From contig CM055107.1 in NCBI GenBank assembly GCA_029204225.1, forward strand, positions 4,351,079-4,415,078: a DNA stretch of 64,000 nucleotides, written 5' to 3'. Position 1 is the stretch's first letter; every line of letters starts with the position of its first letter. The DNA is from Diphasiastrum complanatum. Lineage: Eukaryota; Streptophyta; Lycopodiopsida; Lycopodiales; Lycopodiaceae. The translations under genes were made by a program, and so were the position numbers. Under the pieces are notes generated by a model. It was not told where the DNA came from, searched no databases, and saw only the letters and a program-made list of their open reading frames with translations. Shown here in pieces: positions 38,155 to 49,334 of the stretch.

Positions 38155-38400
38155 ATTATTCAATCACAGAGCGGAAAGCACTGGCAATGATCTATGCGGT
38201 TAAGAAATTTTGACACTACTTGATGGCCACACATTTTGCTTTTTATACGGACCATCAACCCTTGCTCTATCTCATTAATAAAACTTGCAACACCGGAAGG
38301 ATCACCAGATGGCTACTTCTGTTGTTGGAGTTTGATTTTTGAATAGTAGTTCGCAAGGAAAAACAACATTACATGGTAGATCACATGTCACGAATCAAAG
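38151..38400 (+). pseudogene. E7 RNase H
   Basis: NYSITERKALAMIYAVKKF, stop, HYLMATHFAFYTDHQPLLYL, then ITRWLLLLLEFDF, stop, and VDHMSR. These are the standard gypsy RNase H blocks (TEKE-like, TDHxxL, DALSR). Stops TGA at about 38211 and TAG at about 38343 lie in frame. Confidence 0.82.
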
Positions 38401-39100
38401 GGAAGGAGATTGCAAACCAACCCGAATATGAGCTGGCAGATGCTATCTTATTTTACGTGGACACAGTACCAGAATGGGCTGCTGAAATTGTTGAATGTCT
38501 AATGTGGGGCCAACCAGACAAATCTTTACCAAAGGCGGAACAACAAAAATTGATCTTAAAGGCTAGACCTTATCAATTGATTGCCGGCCAGTTGTATCGA
38601 AGAGGTCCAGATGGAATTCTTCGGCGGTGTATTCTTCCTCATGAGGCCACCTAGATTGTTTTGCTTTCACATGAAGGCATGGGTGGAGGTCATTTTGCAT
38701 CTGACATTACAGTTCGCAAGATCCTACAATCAGGTTGTTGGTGGCCAACGATTCATAAGGATATGGAGGAATACGTCTTAATGAGTCCAAATCTCTACAA
38801 CTACGCCACGAAGCTCTGCATAAACTCTATGAAACACGCTTACTAGCGGTGCACGCACTAGCAGCTGAAAAGGAAAGACGCAAGGCATGGCATGATTGCA
38901 GGTTACAAAAGAAGGATCTTCGCTCCGAAGATCTAGTCCTGATGTATAAAACCAAGGCGATCAAGGGAAAGTTAAAATTCACAGGCGAAGGTCCTTATAG
39001 AATCAAGGAAATTCTTAATCATGGAGCCGTGAATTTGAAAAAGCTAGATGGGACACCATTCGATACACCCATCAACATTAGCCAGTTGCACAAATACTAG
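38401..39100 (+). pseudogene. E7 integrase, catalytic core deleted
   Basis: The N-terminal zinc module is present (GQLYRRGPDGILRRCILP, SHEGMGGGH, CWWPTIHKDMEEYV), with a stop TAG at 38652. After about 15 more codons the reading passes directly into LHKLYETRLLAVHALAAEK and the C-terminal GPY-type module (GEGPYRIKEILNHGAVNLKK). The entire D-D-35-E core, about 200 residues, is missing between about 38790 and 38800. Without it the element cannot integrate on its own. The end at TAG 39098 is the natural pol end. Confidence 0.85.
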
Positions 39101-40185
39101 CCACCACAGTAAGATAGATCCAGATTGGCGATGACACATTACGAAAAGCTATTCTACTAAACCATCACCGCTAGATCTAAGAAGGTCAAGCCAAATCAAG
39201 CTAGATCCATTCAGATTCAGCCAGATCTGGCAAGATCGAAAAAATCCATCAGAATCCAGATCCAGATAGGATCAAGAAGGAAGCAAATCATCAAACTGAC
39301 TGATGGATCTACTACCAAGTATCCATCAAAACTTCCAGAGAACCACCAATAGTCAAATCAAGCATGGATGAAGCTGATTACCAGTTTACAGAAGTTAAAA
39401 ATCAGAACATCTCGAGATCTCATCTAAAAACACTCTGAAAGAGCACTTTTCTCATGATTTTTTGAGATCCCCTGGGAGATAGCTCTTGAAACTTGGACAG
39501 TCACCAGATTTGACTTAGATGCATCCATAAAAATCTCTACGAGAGTTCCTGATGGAGTAATCATCATTTTTTTAGTGTATGCGAGAGTTTTCAGAGGCTG
39601 AATTTATAGAACCCTCGCAAAGCCTCAAAATCATCTTACCAACCATCGCAAGGTGCCTAAATGGAATCAAAGCAATGAAATTAGCCTACCTACATGGTCT
39701 GATCTTGAAAATCCAGTCATAGGAACAGGTTGTGCGAGAGATCACTTCCTGCAAGAGTTGAACCCTCGCAGACAGCCTGAACCCTCACATAGCAGTCAAA
39801 TCACTTTCTGAATTCTTGTAGACTTCCCTGAGGTCTTAGAATTTTGTGAAGAAGGTGCCTACCAAAATTTGGATGGAACTGAGCAAGGAAAAGTGGATTT
39901 CACCTAATACGCACTCTAAATTCCGCTATATAAGGGCTGAATTCGAGTCATTTGTCAACTTTGCTTGCGAAGCTCTGCCAAAATTTACACTAAATTACAA
40001 AGTTCTTTATTTGCGACCAAACTTTCTACCAACCATCATCTGATCATACCGGACTCCGATCTGCTCTCTGAACTACACTTCTTCTCATCCAACACTCGTT
40101 ATTCACAATTTTCTGTCGTTTTCACACCCTTTTCCATTTTTCACCATTTTTTCTATTTTTTTGACCGCTAATCATCATTGCTAAC
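39101..40185 (+). other. Non-coding spacer between pol and ORF3
   Basis: No gene. It again contains GCGAGAG and CCCTCGCA words (39580-39790) like the leader, and ends in a pyrimidine-rich run (40080-40165) before the ORF3 start. That resembles a second leader, possibly with a splice acceptor for an ORF3 mRNA. Confidence 0.55.
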
Positions 40186-43100
40186 ATGGCCTCCTCATCC
40201 ACTAAAGACTATGGCACCAAACAGGTGATCTAGCGTGACATCCCCGAGGCCACACAGATTTGGCCTCTATCTTCTGACTATCTGATCCAACCATGGCTAC
40301 AGACAGGCGGTCCACTTCTAGCGGCAATGGGTTTTACTTGGCGCTCTTCCATTCTGAGATTAATATGGGCCTCACCCTTCATGCTTACGCCACCTGGGAT
40401 GAGGAAAAGACTCATTTCCACTTCCTGTACCAAAAACCACGTACAAGGTCAGGGTTAATGCCGACTCGATGGTTACCATTGGCATTATGTCCGGTGATCA
40501 TCAGCCCTTCTCCCATCGCAACGCCAAAACTCTGATCAAGCCTTTCGTCACCCAAACCGCACCGAAAATCCTCATATAGACTAACAATGGTTACCTGATA
40601 AAGGCTATCAAGGAACCCATCATTCAGGCGGTTGCGCATCTGTTGAATAACTTTCTGGTTATTTCAACATTTCGCAAAGACAGAATCTAGTCTAAGCTGC
40701 TGAGTGAGATAGTGAAATCCTTTTTGGAATTCCTTGGTCTCTCCGTTGTGCCATACGACTGGCATAGCTTCCTTATTCGAGAACTAACCAACTCCATCAA
40801 ACCCAACAACCGTGAGCGAATTGTAGCAGGTCCCCTGTTGTGTAACTTTGCATGTGCACTTCTCGAGACAAAAGTGTGCGATTTTCAATGCTCATCCCTT
40901 TTGTCTACCCTCGTGCCACATACTAACCTTTATCCGCCATCTCAAGCATCCAGCTCCTCCCAACCTACAGTTATTAACACAACGGCCAGCAAACAAATGC
41001 ATGGCGCTGCCTCTACATCCACATCTCCACCTGCTACTTGAAGATGCACCTCTACTACCGCACTAACCACCCCATCAACAACCGTCACTTCTTCTTCCGT
41101 GCAACCCCCCACTCCGATTTCTGTTGTCGCTATCTCTCTTCTTGTTCCATCCACATATGTTTTTGTCTCCATCCTCGTTTCTTCTGTTGATACCACTCCT
41201 ATTTCTCTTTTAGTATCCACTACTCCATCCATCACCATCGCATCTTCCATCACCCTTGCCGCCACCGTTGCTTCCATTCCATTCAGTCCCTCTGATTCTC
41301 AATTGTCTCCCGACACTCTGGCGTGGATGCAAGTCATCAATTTTTCACCCCCACGTCAGACGCTTTCTTCTCCATCCTCACCTTCTTCCATAATCCACAC
41401 CACCCTCCAGTTTCCTTCTGTTCCTCCCATCCTCTCGTTTGGACAAACCGTCCTCACCCTTGTTTCCACAGTTGCTTCTCAAACCCCACCCGCTTCGCCA
41501 ACAAAGGTTGCCGAGGGCAACCAACCGTTGCCTAATGAGGCATTTGTCCAAACAATGTTTGCACCATCGCCAGATTGGGATGATCCTACCACCCCAGATG
41601 GCATCAGGTCCAATGAGAACTTGATAGAAGACAATGACGACGGTACTCCACAAGTCGTCGGGGCCGATACAACACAAGCCCCTGCCAGTGCCAGTGTACC
41701 GGCTACTCCCACAGATCTAACGACGGCGTACCAAACTCTGAGAAAATACATCCTGAATGCGGTAGCGGCCAAAGCCATTCTGGAAAGCAGGGTACTACAT
41801 CTGGCGACGAATAACACACAGTTGCGAGCAGACCTCACCAAGCTGCAGCAAGAGCTGATTTTGGCTCAACAACACGAACAAGCAGGGCACCAGGAGACCC
41901 AGTAAAAGGAGGAGGGCCTCAACAACTATATCTAAAGCCTCTCCAAAGCACTGACAGAGGCATCCACGAAGGTGCGGGAGCTTCAATCTGAAGCGTCCCA
42001 ACGGCCTGCTCCCATCCAGACGCAACTAAACCTTTTGGAAGCAGAGAATACGCGCCTGGGGACGGAGGTCAAAGCCTTGCAAGAAGAAAAACTCGTCTGA
42101 TTAGCTCAACCTGCACCGGACTCAAGGCCACTTTCTCAATCAGAAATGAATCTTCTATGGTGTCAGGTGCAGGTTTATAGCCAAACCTTAAACAGCTACC
42201 AGGTAGAGTTCAACAAATATCAGACAAGCGCAACGCATGAGTTCGCCCACGCCAAGCAAGCCCTCAAGGCCTGTCAGAAATTCATGAAAACGAAGGCCCA
42301 GCCCACCCCCGTGGTAGTTCCACCGCCACCTACTTTTGACACTGCCCAGGCCAGTACAAGCCAAGACCAAAGCCAGCAGGTAGCAGGGGCATTTCAACAA
42401 GATCAAGGGTCCGAAGGCCAGGACCAAGGGCAGACGGATACGGCTGCTGAGATGCGAGACCAGGGCCAAGGCGCAACTACCAGCCAAAGCCAAGCCACAT
42501 CATCCAGAGGATCACGCACGATATTTGCCAGTCGGGCCTTCCGAAGACCAAAGTCCGTGGAGGAAAAAATCAACGAATTTTTATCAAAGTATTCCCACGA
42601 GTCATCAAGAGACGGCTAGAAGATATCGTTTTATGCTCAGACAATCAAGGGCAACGAACTGCAAGTATTACCCGCCCTCCAACCAAAACTAGAGTGGCGT
42701 CAGCAGTTGTTCAAAAGAGACCCTGCGACCATCAGGGCCTATGTGACGAGTCCACAACAATTATGGGTGAACGCGCACTTCCTGCCATGTCCACGAAGAT
42801 CCAAATGGGTGGAATGCGACACCCCTCTGGACAAGATCACACTACAGAATTCCAATTGGCCAGTGATACCATCAGAATATGGGTGGACCACGGATGTAGA
42901 CGCCAGAAGGGCTCTCACCGGGTTCGCCAACCACTATATAAATTGCCCTGATCCAATAGTCCACGCGGCAGCCACTTACACCCGGGACCTGGAACATCTG
43001 ATGGGGATCAAAACTAAATGGGACAATTTTCTCCCATCCATATTCTTTGATGTTAATAAGGCGCTACCTTCAGACAAAATCAAAGATCAGCTGCCAAAAG

Positions 43101-43287
43101 CTCGTGTCTACTGAGCTGCCCATGGACACGCCGATTCCAAACATGGGTCGACCAAGATTGGATGTGGGGGGCCCACAAGTCTCTTCACATGCCAAAGGAC
43201 TTGAAGAAATTGGACCGCCTCAACTTTATGGAGGACGTCACCACCTACCTCATCCAGCAAAGGCGGGCGAAGAAAACGCTCTACTAA
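40186..43287 (+). pseudogene. E7 ORF3, unidentified protein in the env position
   Basis: Not recognised. From ATG 40186 (MASSSTKDYGTKQV) two frame changes lead by about 40433 into one frame that stays readable to 43112. It is broken only by stops at 40577, 40688, 41039, 41903, 41933, 42098 and 42617. A last frame (MPKDLKKLDRLNFMEDVTTY) ends at TAA 43285. Parts in order: a conserved-looking N-terminal domain (IVKSFLEFLGLSVVPYDWHS), a Ser/Thr/Pro-rich segment with a hydrophobic stretch near 41115-41190, a heptad-like helix (about 41720-42090; ILESRVLHLATNNTQLRADL), a Gln-rich part, and a Trp-rich C-terminal domain (LEWRQQLFKRDPATIRAYV). The position matches env-like or extra ORFs of some plant gypsy elements. 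The function is unknown. Confidence 0.72.
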
Positions 43288-43296
43288 ACCGGCAGA

Positions 43297-43314
43297 GTGC
43301 CGAGGGACCGGCAC
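43297..43314 (+). promoter_or_regulatory. Conserved hairpin 19 bp before E7 3' LTR
   Basis: GTGCCGAGGGACCGGCAC has a 6-bp perfect stem and AGGGAC loop. The same 18 bases, followed by TACTT, occur at 52117-52134, also 19 bp before an LTR. No ordinary polypurine tract lies at the LTR border (GTCGTGGGTCC). Confidence 0.75.
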
Positions 43315-43333
43315 TACTTCAAGTCGTGGGTCC

Positions 43334-44075
43334 TGTTGGGGGTATTCCCAACAAAGTGTAAATAGATAAAATCATTCAATAAAATGTCTTGTGAGGGCAT
43401 GGCATCCTGTGCGCGCGTAAGCCCATGGCCCAATGAGCACGCAAGTAAAGTTGTAAATAAAATAAACTTGACTTGGGCCTTGGAATTAAAATAAAACTAG
43501 AGGCCCAAAGTCATTTTTAAACTTAGAGATTATTTTTTAGAGTTGGGTCCAAATTGGGACTCACATGAATCTTGTGATTACCAATGTACTTTTTGTGGAC
43601 CCTTGGATCAAGTTGGGTCCAAGATGAATGGATAGTATCATTGTGAATATTAGCCAATAGGATTGAGGGGCAAGGGCCAGAGAAGCATCCTCATTTGCAA
43701 TTCAATGCTTGCTATTGCTCTTGTTGTTTTCTATTGCTTTCAAGTTCATGCTTTTTGGTTTCAATAATTTATGTTTCTCCTTTAGCAAGTACAATGGGCA
43801 TTTGAGCTAACCTCCACTCTCTCTCTATCTCTCTCTTCTATCTTCTTTTCCCTCCATCTTTTCTAATCATCCCCTTTCTTTCACCTACAATCATGATGAA
43901 TGTTAGTGTAGAGGAGTAGAGTTAAGTGAGAGTAGTGTTAAGGGTGAGTAGAGTTAAGGGAGAAAGTAGGAAACTAACTAAAAATAGCATCTATGCATAG
44001 TTAAGTACCTATCCAGTGATCTAACTCTTGTTAACATGCGGGAGGGCTATACTACGCAAGATCTTCCACCCTACA
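43334..44075 (+). repeat. 3' LTR of E7, lacking the TATA segment
   Basis: 742 bp from TGTTGGGGGTATTCCCAACA to TTCCACCCTACA. Collinear with the 5' LTR except for loss of the 78 bp corresponding to 30986-31063, which include TATAAAAA, plus scattered substitutions. Confidence 0.93.
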
Positions 44076-44080
44076 ATAAG

Positions 44081-44494
<414 letters not shown>

Positions 44495-44504
44495 TAAAAT
44501 TCTG

Positions 44505-44830
44505 AAATCTATAAATCACAACTCATATAGACATGTAATTCAAAAGAGTACCTTAGAGTCAGCTTTATTTGTGACTTGATCATATTTATTTATTTGAAAT
44601 TTGATAAAACTATGTTTGTTTAAGAGTTAGTTGTTAGTTGTTATGTTTATAATTTTGGCATGAAGCCAATGGGAAGTGGCAATTGTCTTTCCAAAAATTC
44701 ATAAAACAAAGATTATGCCTTGCTCTGTGAGATTTTGCATTTTTCGATTTCGATTTCGCTTTTGATTTCGATTTTGATTTTGATTTTGATTTTGATTTCA
44801 ATTACGCTTTCGCTTTTGAGTATATTAGTT
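44505..44830. repeat. Dispersed repeat B, copy 2
   Basis: Matches 24040-24400 block by block, including ATGGGAAGTGGCAATTGTCT and a degenerate hexamer run (GATTTCGATTTCGC, then GATTTT five times, near 44750-44815). Confidence 0.7.
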
Positions 44831-45886
44831 CTTATATGACAAGCATGTAAATAAAAAATTTTGTTTTGAAATAATTGTATCTTTTTCTATAGTGTATAAA
44901 TATCAACATATACTTTTTTGCTATTCTTCATCGATCACTATAAAACAAAATATCATTTTTTGAATCAATCTTTTTTTGTACTACTATTATTATAACATAC
45001 AACTTGACACACATTTTTCTAAATGCATTGTAAAACTATTACTTTTGTGATGATTAGTAAAATATTATCTTCCTATCTCGAGTTTTGGGGCCATGTCCAT
45101 GGTTATTTCCATTGTAATCTATGTTGTACATAAAGGTATGCGAATTGAGCACATAACCTTGTAGAATAGGTCGAGTTTGAGTTAGGTAGATTCAAATTTG
45201 ATGACATGCAAAAGTTTAGACAGCATGCAATGTCTTTCTGTATGCATGCAAGCCACATGCAATCAGTGCATGCAACATGCAAAGTGGTTTTTGTGATGTA
45301 CACTTATCTAGGTAGTTTTATGAGTAGGGGTCCTAAAAATGCCAAAGATGAATTGAGCTCTTTTGGCTTAATAAAGACCCATCTTAGAATAAAATATTCA
45401 AGGTAGGCAAGCTACCATAGGAATTGCCATTTGTACTTTGCATGCCACATTTAATGCATGAAAAGACTAGGTGGCACAATTAGACATATTGAGGTGGCTT
45501 GAATAAGTCTAGATAGCTTGAGAGGTGGATTCATAACTCCAATTCAACTCAAAGTAGGAGGAGATTCTATGGATCTATATATATGTGATGTACTCTCATT
45601 GAGAAGATGATGATTTTTGTGTGTAATGCAAATTTGTAGACTAAGCTCTTTGTGCCCTCTCTGTCTACTCGAGTTTGTACTTTCATATTCTCTCTCTAGT
45701 CGAGTTGAGGCTTTTATTGTACTTAGTTTCATGTTTTGTTGACAGATCTTGCTTGTAACACAATAATATTTCTTGTATGATCAGCTTTTCTATTGTCAAT
45801 CAATCCTAGTTTGATCTTTATGGTATTATTGGGCTTAGGAGATCAAAAGTACATGTGTAGGGCATCCCACATGTGTGAATTCAACA
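44831..45886 (+). repeat. 5' LTR of copia E4 (left end unresolved)
   Basis: Ends GTGTGAATTCAACA immediately before a copia primer site. It contains a TATA-like CTATATATATG near 45575 and a cluster of CATGCA/GCATGC words at 45208-45280. The start was not found; the true LTR probably covers only the right part of this interval. Confidence 0.5.
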
Positions 45887-45898
45887 TGGTATCAGAGC
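45887..45898 (+). promoter_or_regulatory. Primer binding site of copia E4
   Basis: TGGTATCAGAGC, identical to the E1 site (initiator-Met tRNA). Confidence 0.92.
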
Positions 45899-46392
45899 CT
45901 ACCTAGGATTTACAAGCAAATCTAATCAAAAAGTTTGCAAATTTGATCAGAATTCAAGCTAGGAATTGTCTAGATTCTACTTTCTAGCTAGTTTGCAGTT
46001 TTCTGGTGATATAGAGCTTCAAACCACCTTGAATGGTCCAGATCAGGTACTGTACGGAATTTCAGGTGCATGCACGTGTGAAATTCGCCCATTTCCAGTT
46101 TGGTGGTTCTCTCTCACCTTAGATCCAATGTTTCATGCAAATTAGCCCACTAGAAAATAGAAATGTGTAGAACGCAATTTGAATCATGACAGTTGGATAA
46201 GCCAATCAAAAGTTATAAGCTTTTGAATAGTCGTAGGTAGGGGGGCCTAGATCTGTGGCAAATCGTGAGTACATGTCATTTATTGCTTGAATGATCACAA
46301 AAATCATCCAGAAGTTGACCAATCTCATCTATATAGATTTAGACAAAATTTAGAGGATCTAGGCAAATTGTTTCATACAAATAAATTGTATT

Positions 46393-49021
46393 TGAGCCAA
46401 TTTGACAAAGTACAAAAAGAGAGCTAGGATGGCTCTGCCTTATATTAAAATGAATGTCTCAAATGACATCTTAAGAGAAATTGGTGCTTGTACTATTGCC
46501 AAAGATGCTTGGGATACTCTCAAGTCCATCTATGAGGCAAATAATACTTCTAGACTTCTAACACTAAGAAACCAAATTTTTCAAAGTGTACAGAGAAGTG
46601 ATGAATGTGCTTCAGCTTATGTAATGAGAGTTAAAGACCTCCATAGAGAATTGTCATGCATAGGAGACTCCATCAACCAAAATGAACTTGTTCAAGTCGT
46701 ACTTAATGGGTTAAAGGAGGAACATGACAACCTTGTTCAGAGTTATGCCATTAAGGAGGAGCTACCAAGTTTGGAAGCACTCCAAAGTGTGATCATTTCT
46801 GAAGAATCAAGACAAGAGTATAAACTCTTGAAAATGGAAAGACTGTATCTCAACATTGATGGTAAAGCCCTCTTTACCAAAGACAAGCACAAGACAAGAA
46901 GTAAGAATCAACACCAACCCTCTTCAAGCAAGAACAATCTTATTTCCAAGGAGAAAGGAGAAGAGGATGAGCTATCTCAAGCTTTCACATCCAAGAAGAA
47001 GAAGAAAAACATCAAGTGTTTTTTTTGTGGCAAGAAGGGGCATTATGCCACCAATTGCTTCAAGAAGAAGAGTCAATTCAAGCAAGCCAACATTTCCAAC
47101 AAAGAGAAGGAAGATGCTCATGCAAGCGATGGAGAGGGATCTCTTATGGTCTCGAGTTTTTCTTCATCATCTTTCAAGAATGATGGTTCGTGGTACATCG
47201 ACAGTGGAGCTTCCTCACATATGTGGAGCTCCAAGCATTCTTTTTCATCCATGACACCTTATGAAGGAGCCAAGAAGTCCATCTACACAAAAATGATCAT
47301 AAGTGTGCTATTGAAGGCGTAGGGACCATTCCCTTAAAGCTTTCATCATCAGAAGTTCTTTCTCTGTCTAAAGTACTTTTTGTTCCTAAGTTAACAAAAA
47401 ATCTTATTAGCGTTGGGCAATTGTTTGATAGTGGACTAGATGTGAATTTCAATGCTGATGCATGTACAATCAAAAAGCATGATGAGATCCTTGCATTTGG
47501 GTCTAGATATGGTGGAATCTACAAGCTTGATCCCAAAGAGTATGCTAACTCTTGTGATAGTTCTTTTCCTTCTCATATTTCTTTGGAAGAACTTTGGCAT
47601 AGAAGGTTGGGGCATCCTAAGTATAGTTCTATGGTGTCCATGGTCAAGAAAGCCAAAGCTATCGGCTTTCCTAATCTTATCTCCAAGAATTTCAAGCCAT
47701 GTGAGGCTTGTGCCATACCTAAATCTCATAAGAAGCCTTTTTCAAAGTCATCTATTAAGACTACACATCCATTGGAGCTCATACACTCGGATGTGCACTT
47801 CTCATCTTCAAAGAGCAAGAGTGGTGCTACTTGCTTTGTAACTTTCATTGATGATTTCACAAGATTTACTTGGTTATATCTTCTAGCTTCAAAGTCTATG
47901 GTGTTTGACTATTTCCTAAAGTTCAAAGCTCTAGTTGAAAAGCAATTTTCATACAAAATCAAGATTCTTAGAAGTGATGGAGGTGGTGAGTACACTTCCA
48001 ATAAATTTCACGATTATTGTGAGCTTGAAGGCATTAAAAGGAAGTTTTCTTGTGCATATACACCATCTCAAAATGGGGTGGCTGAAAGAAATAATAGAAC
48101 CTTGTGTGAATGTGCCAAAACCATTAGAATTGAGACATCCTTGCCAAAAGACTTTTGGGGTGAGGCCATCAATTGTTCAAACTATCTGTGCAATCGACTC
48201 CCTCATGTTGCACTTGGAGGAAAGTCACCATATGAAGCACTTTATTCGAAGAAACCTAAGGTTGATCACCTTAGAGTATTTGGATGCATATGCTTAAGAG
48301 GTAATGAAAGATCCTTCGAGGACATTACTCTCTATAGGAAGCTAGTTGGTTCACTCATCTATCTAACCATTTACTAGACCTGATCTAAGCTATTGTGTTG
48401 GAAGATTGAGTCAATTCATGCAAGATCCTAGTGAGGAGCATTAGAAGCTAGGAAAGCGAGTTTTGAGGTACATCATTGGAACTCGAGATTTTGGCATATT
48501 GTATGAGGGATCATCACCTAATCTTTTTGGATTTTCAGATTTGGACTATGCTGGAGATGTAATGGATAGGAAATCCATTAGTGCTTATTGTATTTTCATA
48601 GGTGATGGGGATATATCATGGATGTCAAAGAAACAAGCCACTATCTCATTGTCATCTAGTGAGGCCGAGTACAAAGCTCTTACACATTGCACAAAGGAGA
48701 TGGTATGGATCAAAAGGATGATCAAGGATCTTCACTTGCTGGATTTTTCAGAGAGCCCAATCATCTTTTGTGACAATCAATCAGCCCAAAGAATGGCATC
48801 CAATCCTATCTTTCATGCTAGGAGCAAGCATATTGAGATACAATATCATTTTGTGAGGGAGCGAGTCATTGCAAAGGAGGTGGAGCTTCAACATGTGTCT
48901 TCAAGGGAATGTGTAGCTGATATCTTCACCAAAGCATTGGGAAAAGACTTGTTCATGAAGCATAGGACTTCACTTGGAGTATTATCAAAGTCTATGCTAA
49001 AACTAGTTGAAGAGAGAATGT
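46393..49021 (+). pseudogene. Copia E4 gag-pol with RT deleted in frame
   Basis: Lacks the first ~60 codons of gag. It reads GAG (RMALPYIKMNVSNDILREIG), knuckle CFFCGKKGHYATNC, protease DSGASSHMW, then after a frameshift near 47290 the integrase zinc module WHRRLGHPK...CEACAIPKSH and core (IHSDVHFSS, LRSDGGGEYTSNK, SQNGVAERNNRTL). At about 48297 the integrase end (VFGCICL) is fused in frame to the RT-RNase H boundary (NERSFEDITLYRKLVGSL), removing the whole RT catalytic region. A one-base insertion near 48372 and stop TAG near 48445 follow. RNase H is otherwise complete (SSSEAEYKAL). It is close to E1 at the 3' end. Confidence 0.92.
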
Positions 49022-49330
49022 GAAAGATTCAACTAGTTTCATCACATTTTGCAATATTTCCATATTTGGCATATTGAGGCCAAAACTTGTTTTAGACTTA
49101 GAGGTTGACTTTTCAAAGCTCATTAGTCTAAATTTCATTTGAATAAACACTTTTGAAAGTGTGGGAAAGATAGAATGCGAGTATGAGTAGATTCAATTTG
49201 AATAAATTGGGTACATTGAATCTAGACCCAAAATTAGTAGGGTTAGCATTTTGGTGGGAAAGCCAAGTGGCCAAATAGGGTTTGGACCTGTTGTAAAAGG
49301 ATTTTGTGGAGTTAGCCAGACCAATTTACA
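49019..49330 (+). repeat. 3' LTR of copia E4, truncated
   Basis: TGTGAAAGATTCAAC follows the purine tract AAGAGAGAA, as in E1. The LTR is lost after about 300 bp, where gypsy-type leader sequence begins. Confidence 0.65.
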
Positions 49331-49334
49331 ATCC

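Larger units (their letters stand above)
30641..44075 (+). mobile_element. Large Ty3/gypsy-type element E7 with a third ORF
   Basis: A 13,435-bp element with LTRs at 30641-31460 and 43334-44075, flanked by the 5-bp duplication ATAAG (30636-30640, 44076-44080). It has a tRNA-Asp primer site, a 2.2-kb leader, gag with four zinc knuckles, protease, RT, RNase H, integrase remnants, and a further ~1000-codon ORF before the 3' LTR. The RT-RNase H-IN order and the GPY-type integrase end mark it as Ty3/gypsy. The DGGSSVN protease and tRNA-Asp primer suggest the non-chromoviral Tat/Athila side, but the lineage is not settled. Stops, frameshifts and loss of the integrase core make it non-autonomous. 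Confidence 0.92.

Noticed and set aside
40942-42025. Several 70-120 codon minus-strand frames opposite ORF3
   Set aside because: Antisense frames in a stop-poor, GC-richer region; they carry no motifs, while the plus-strand frame is coherent over 2.6 kb.
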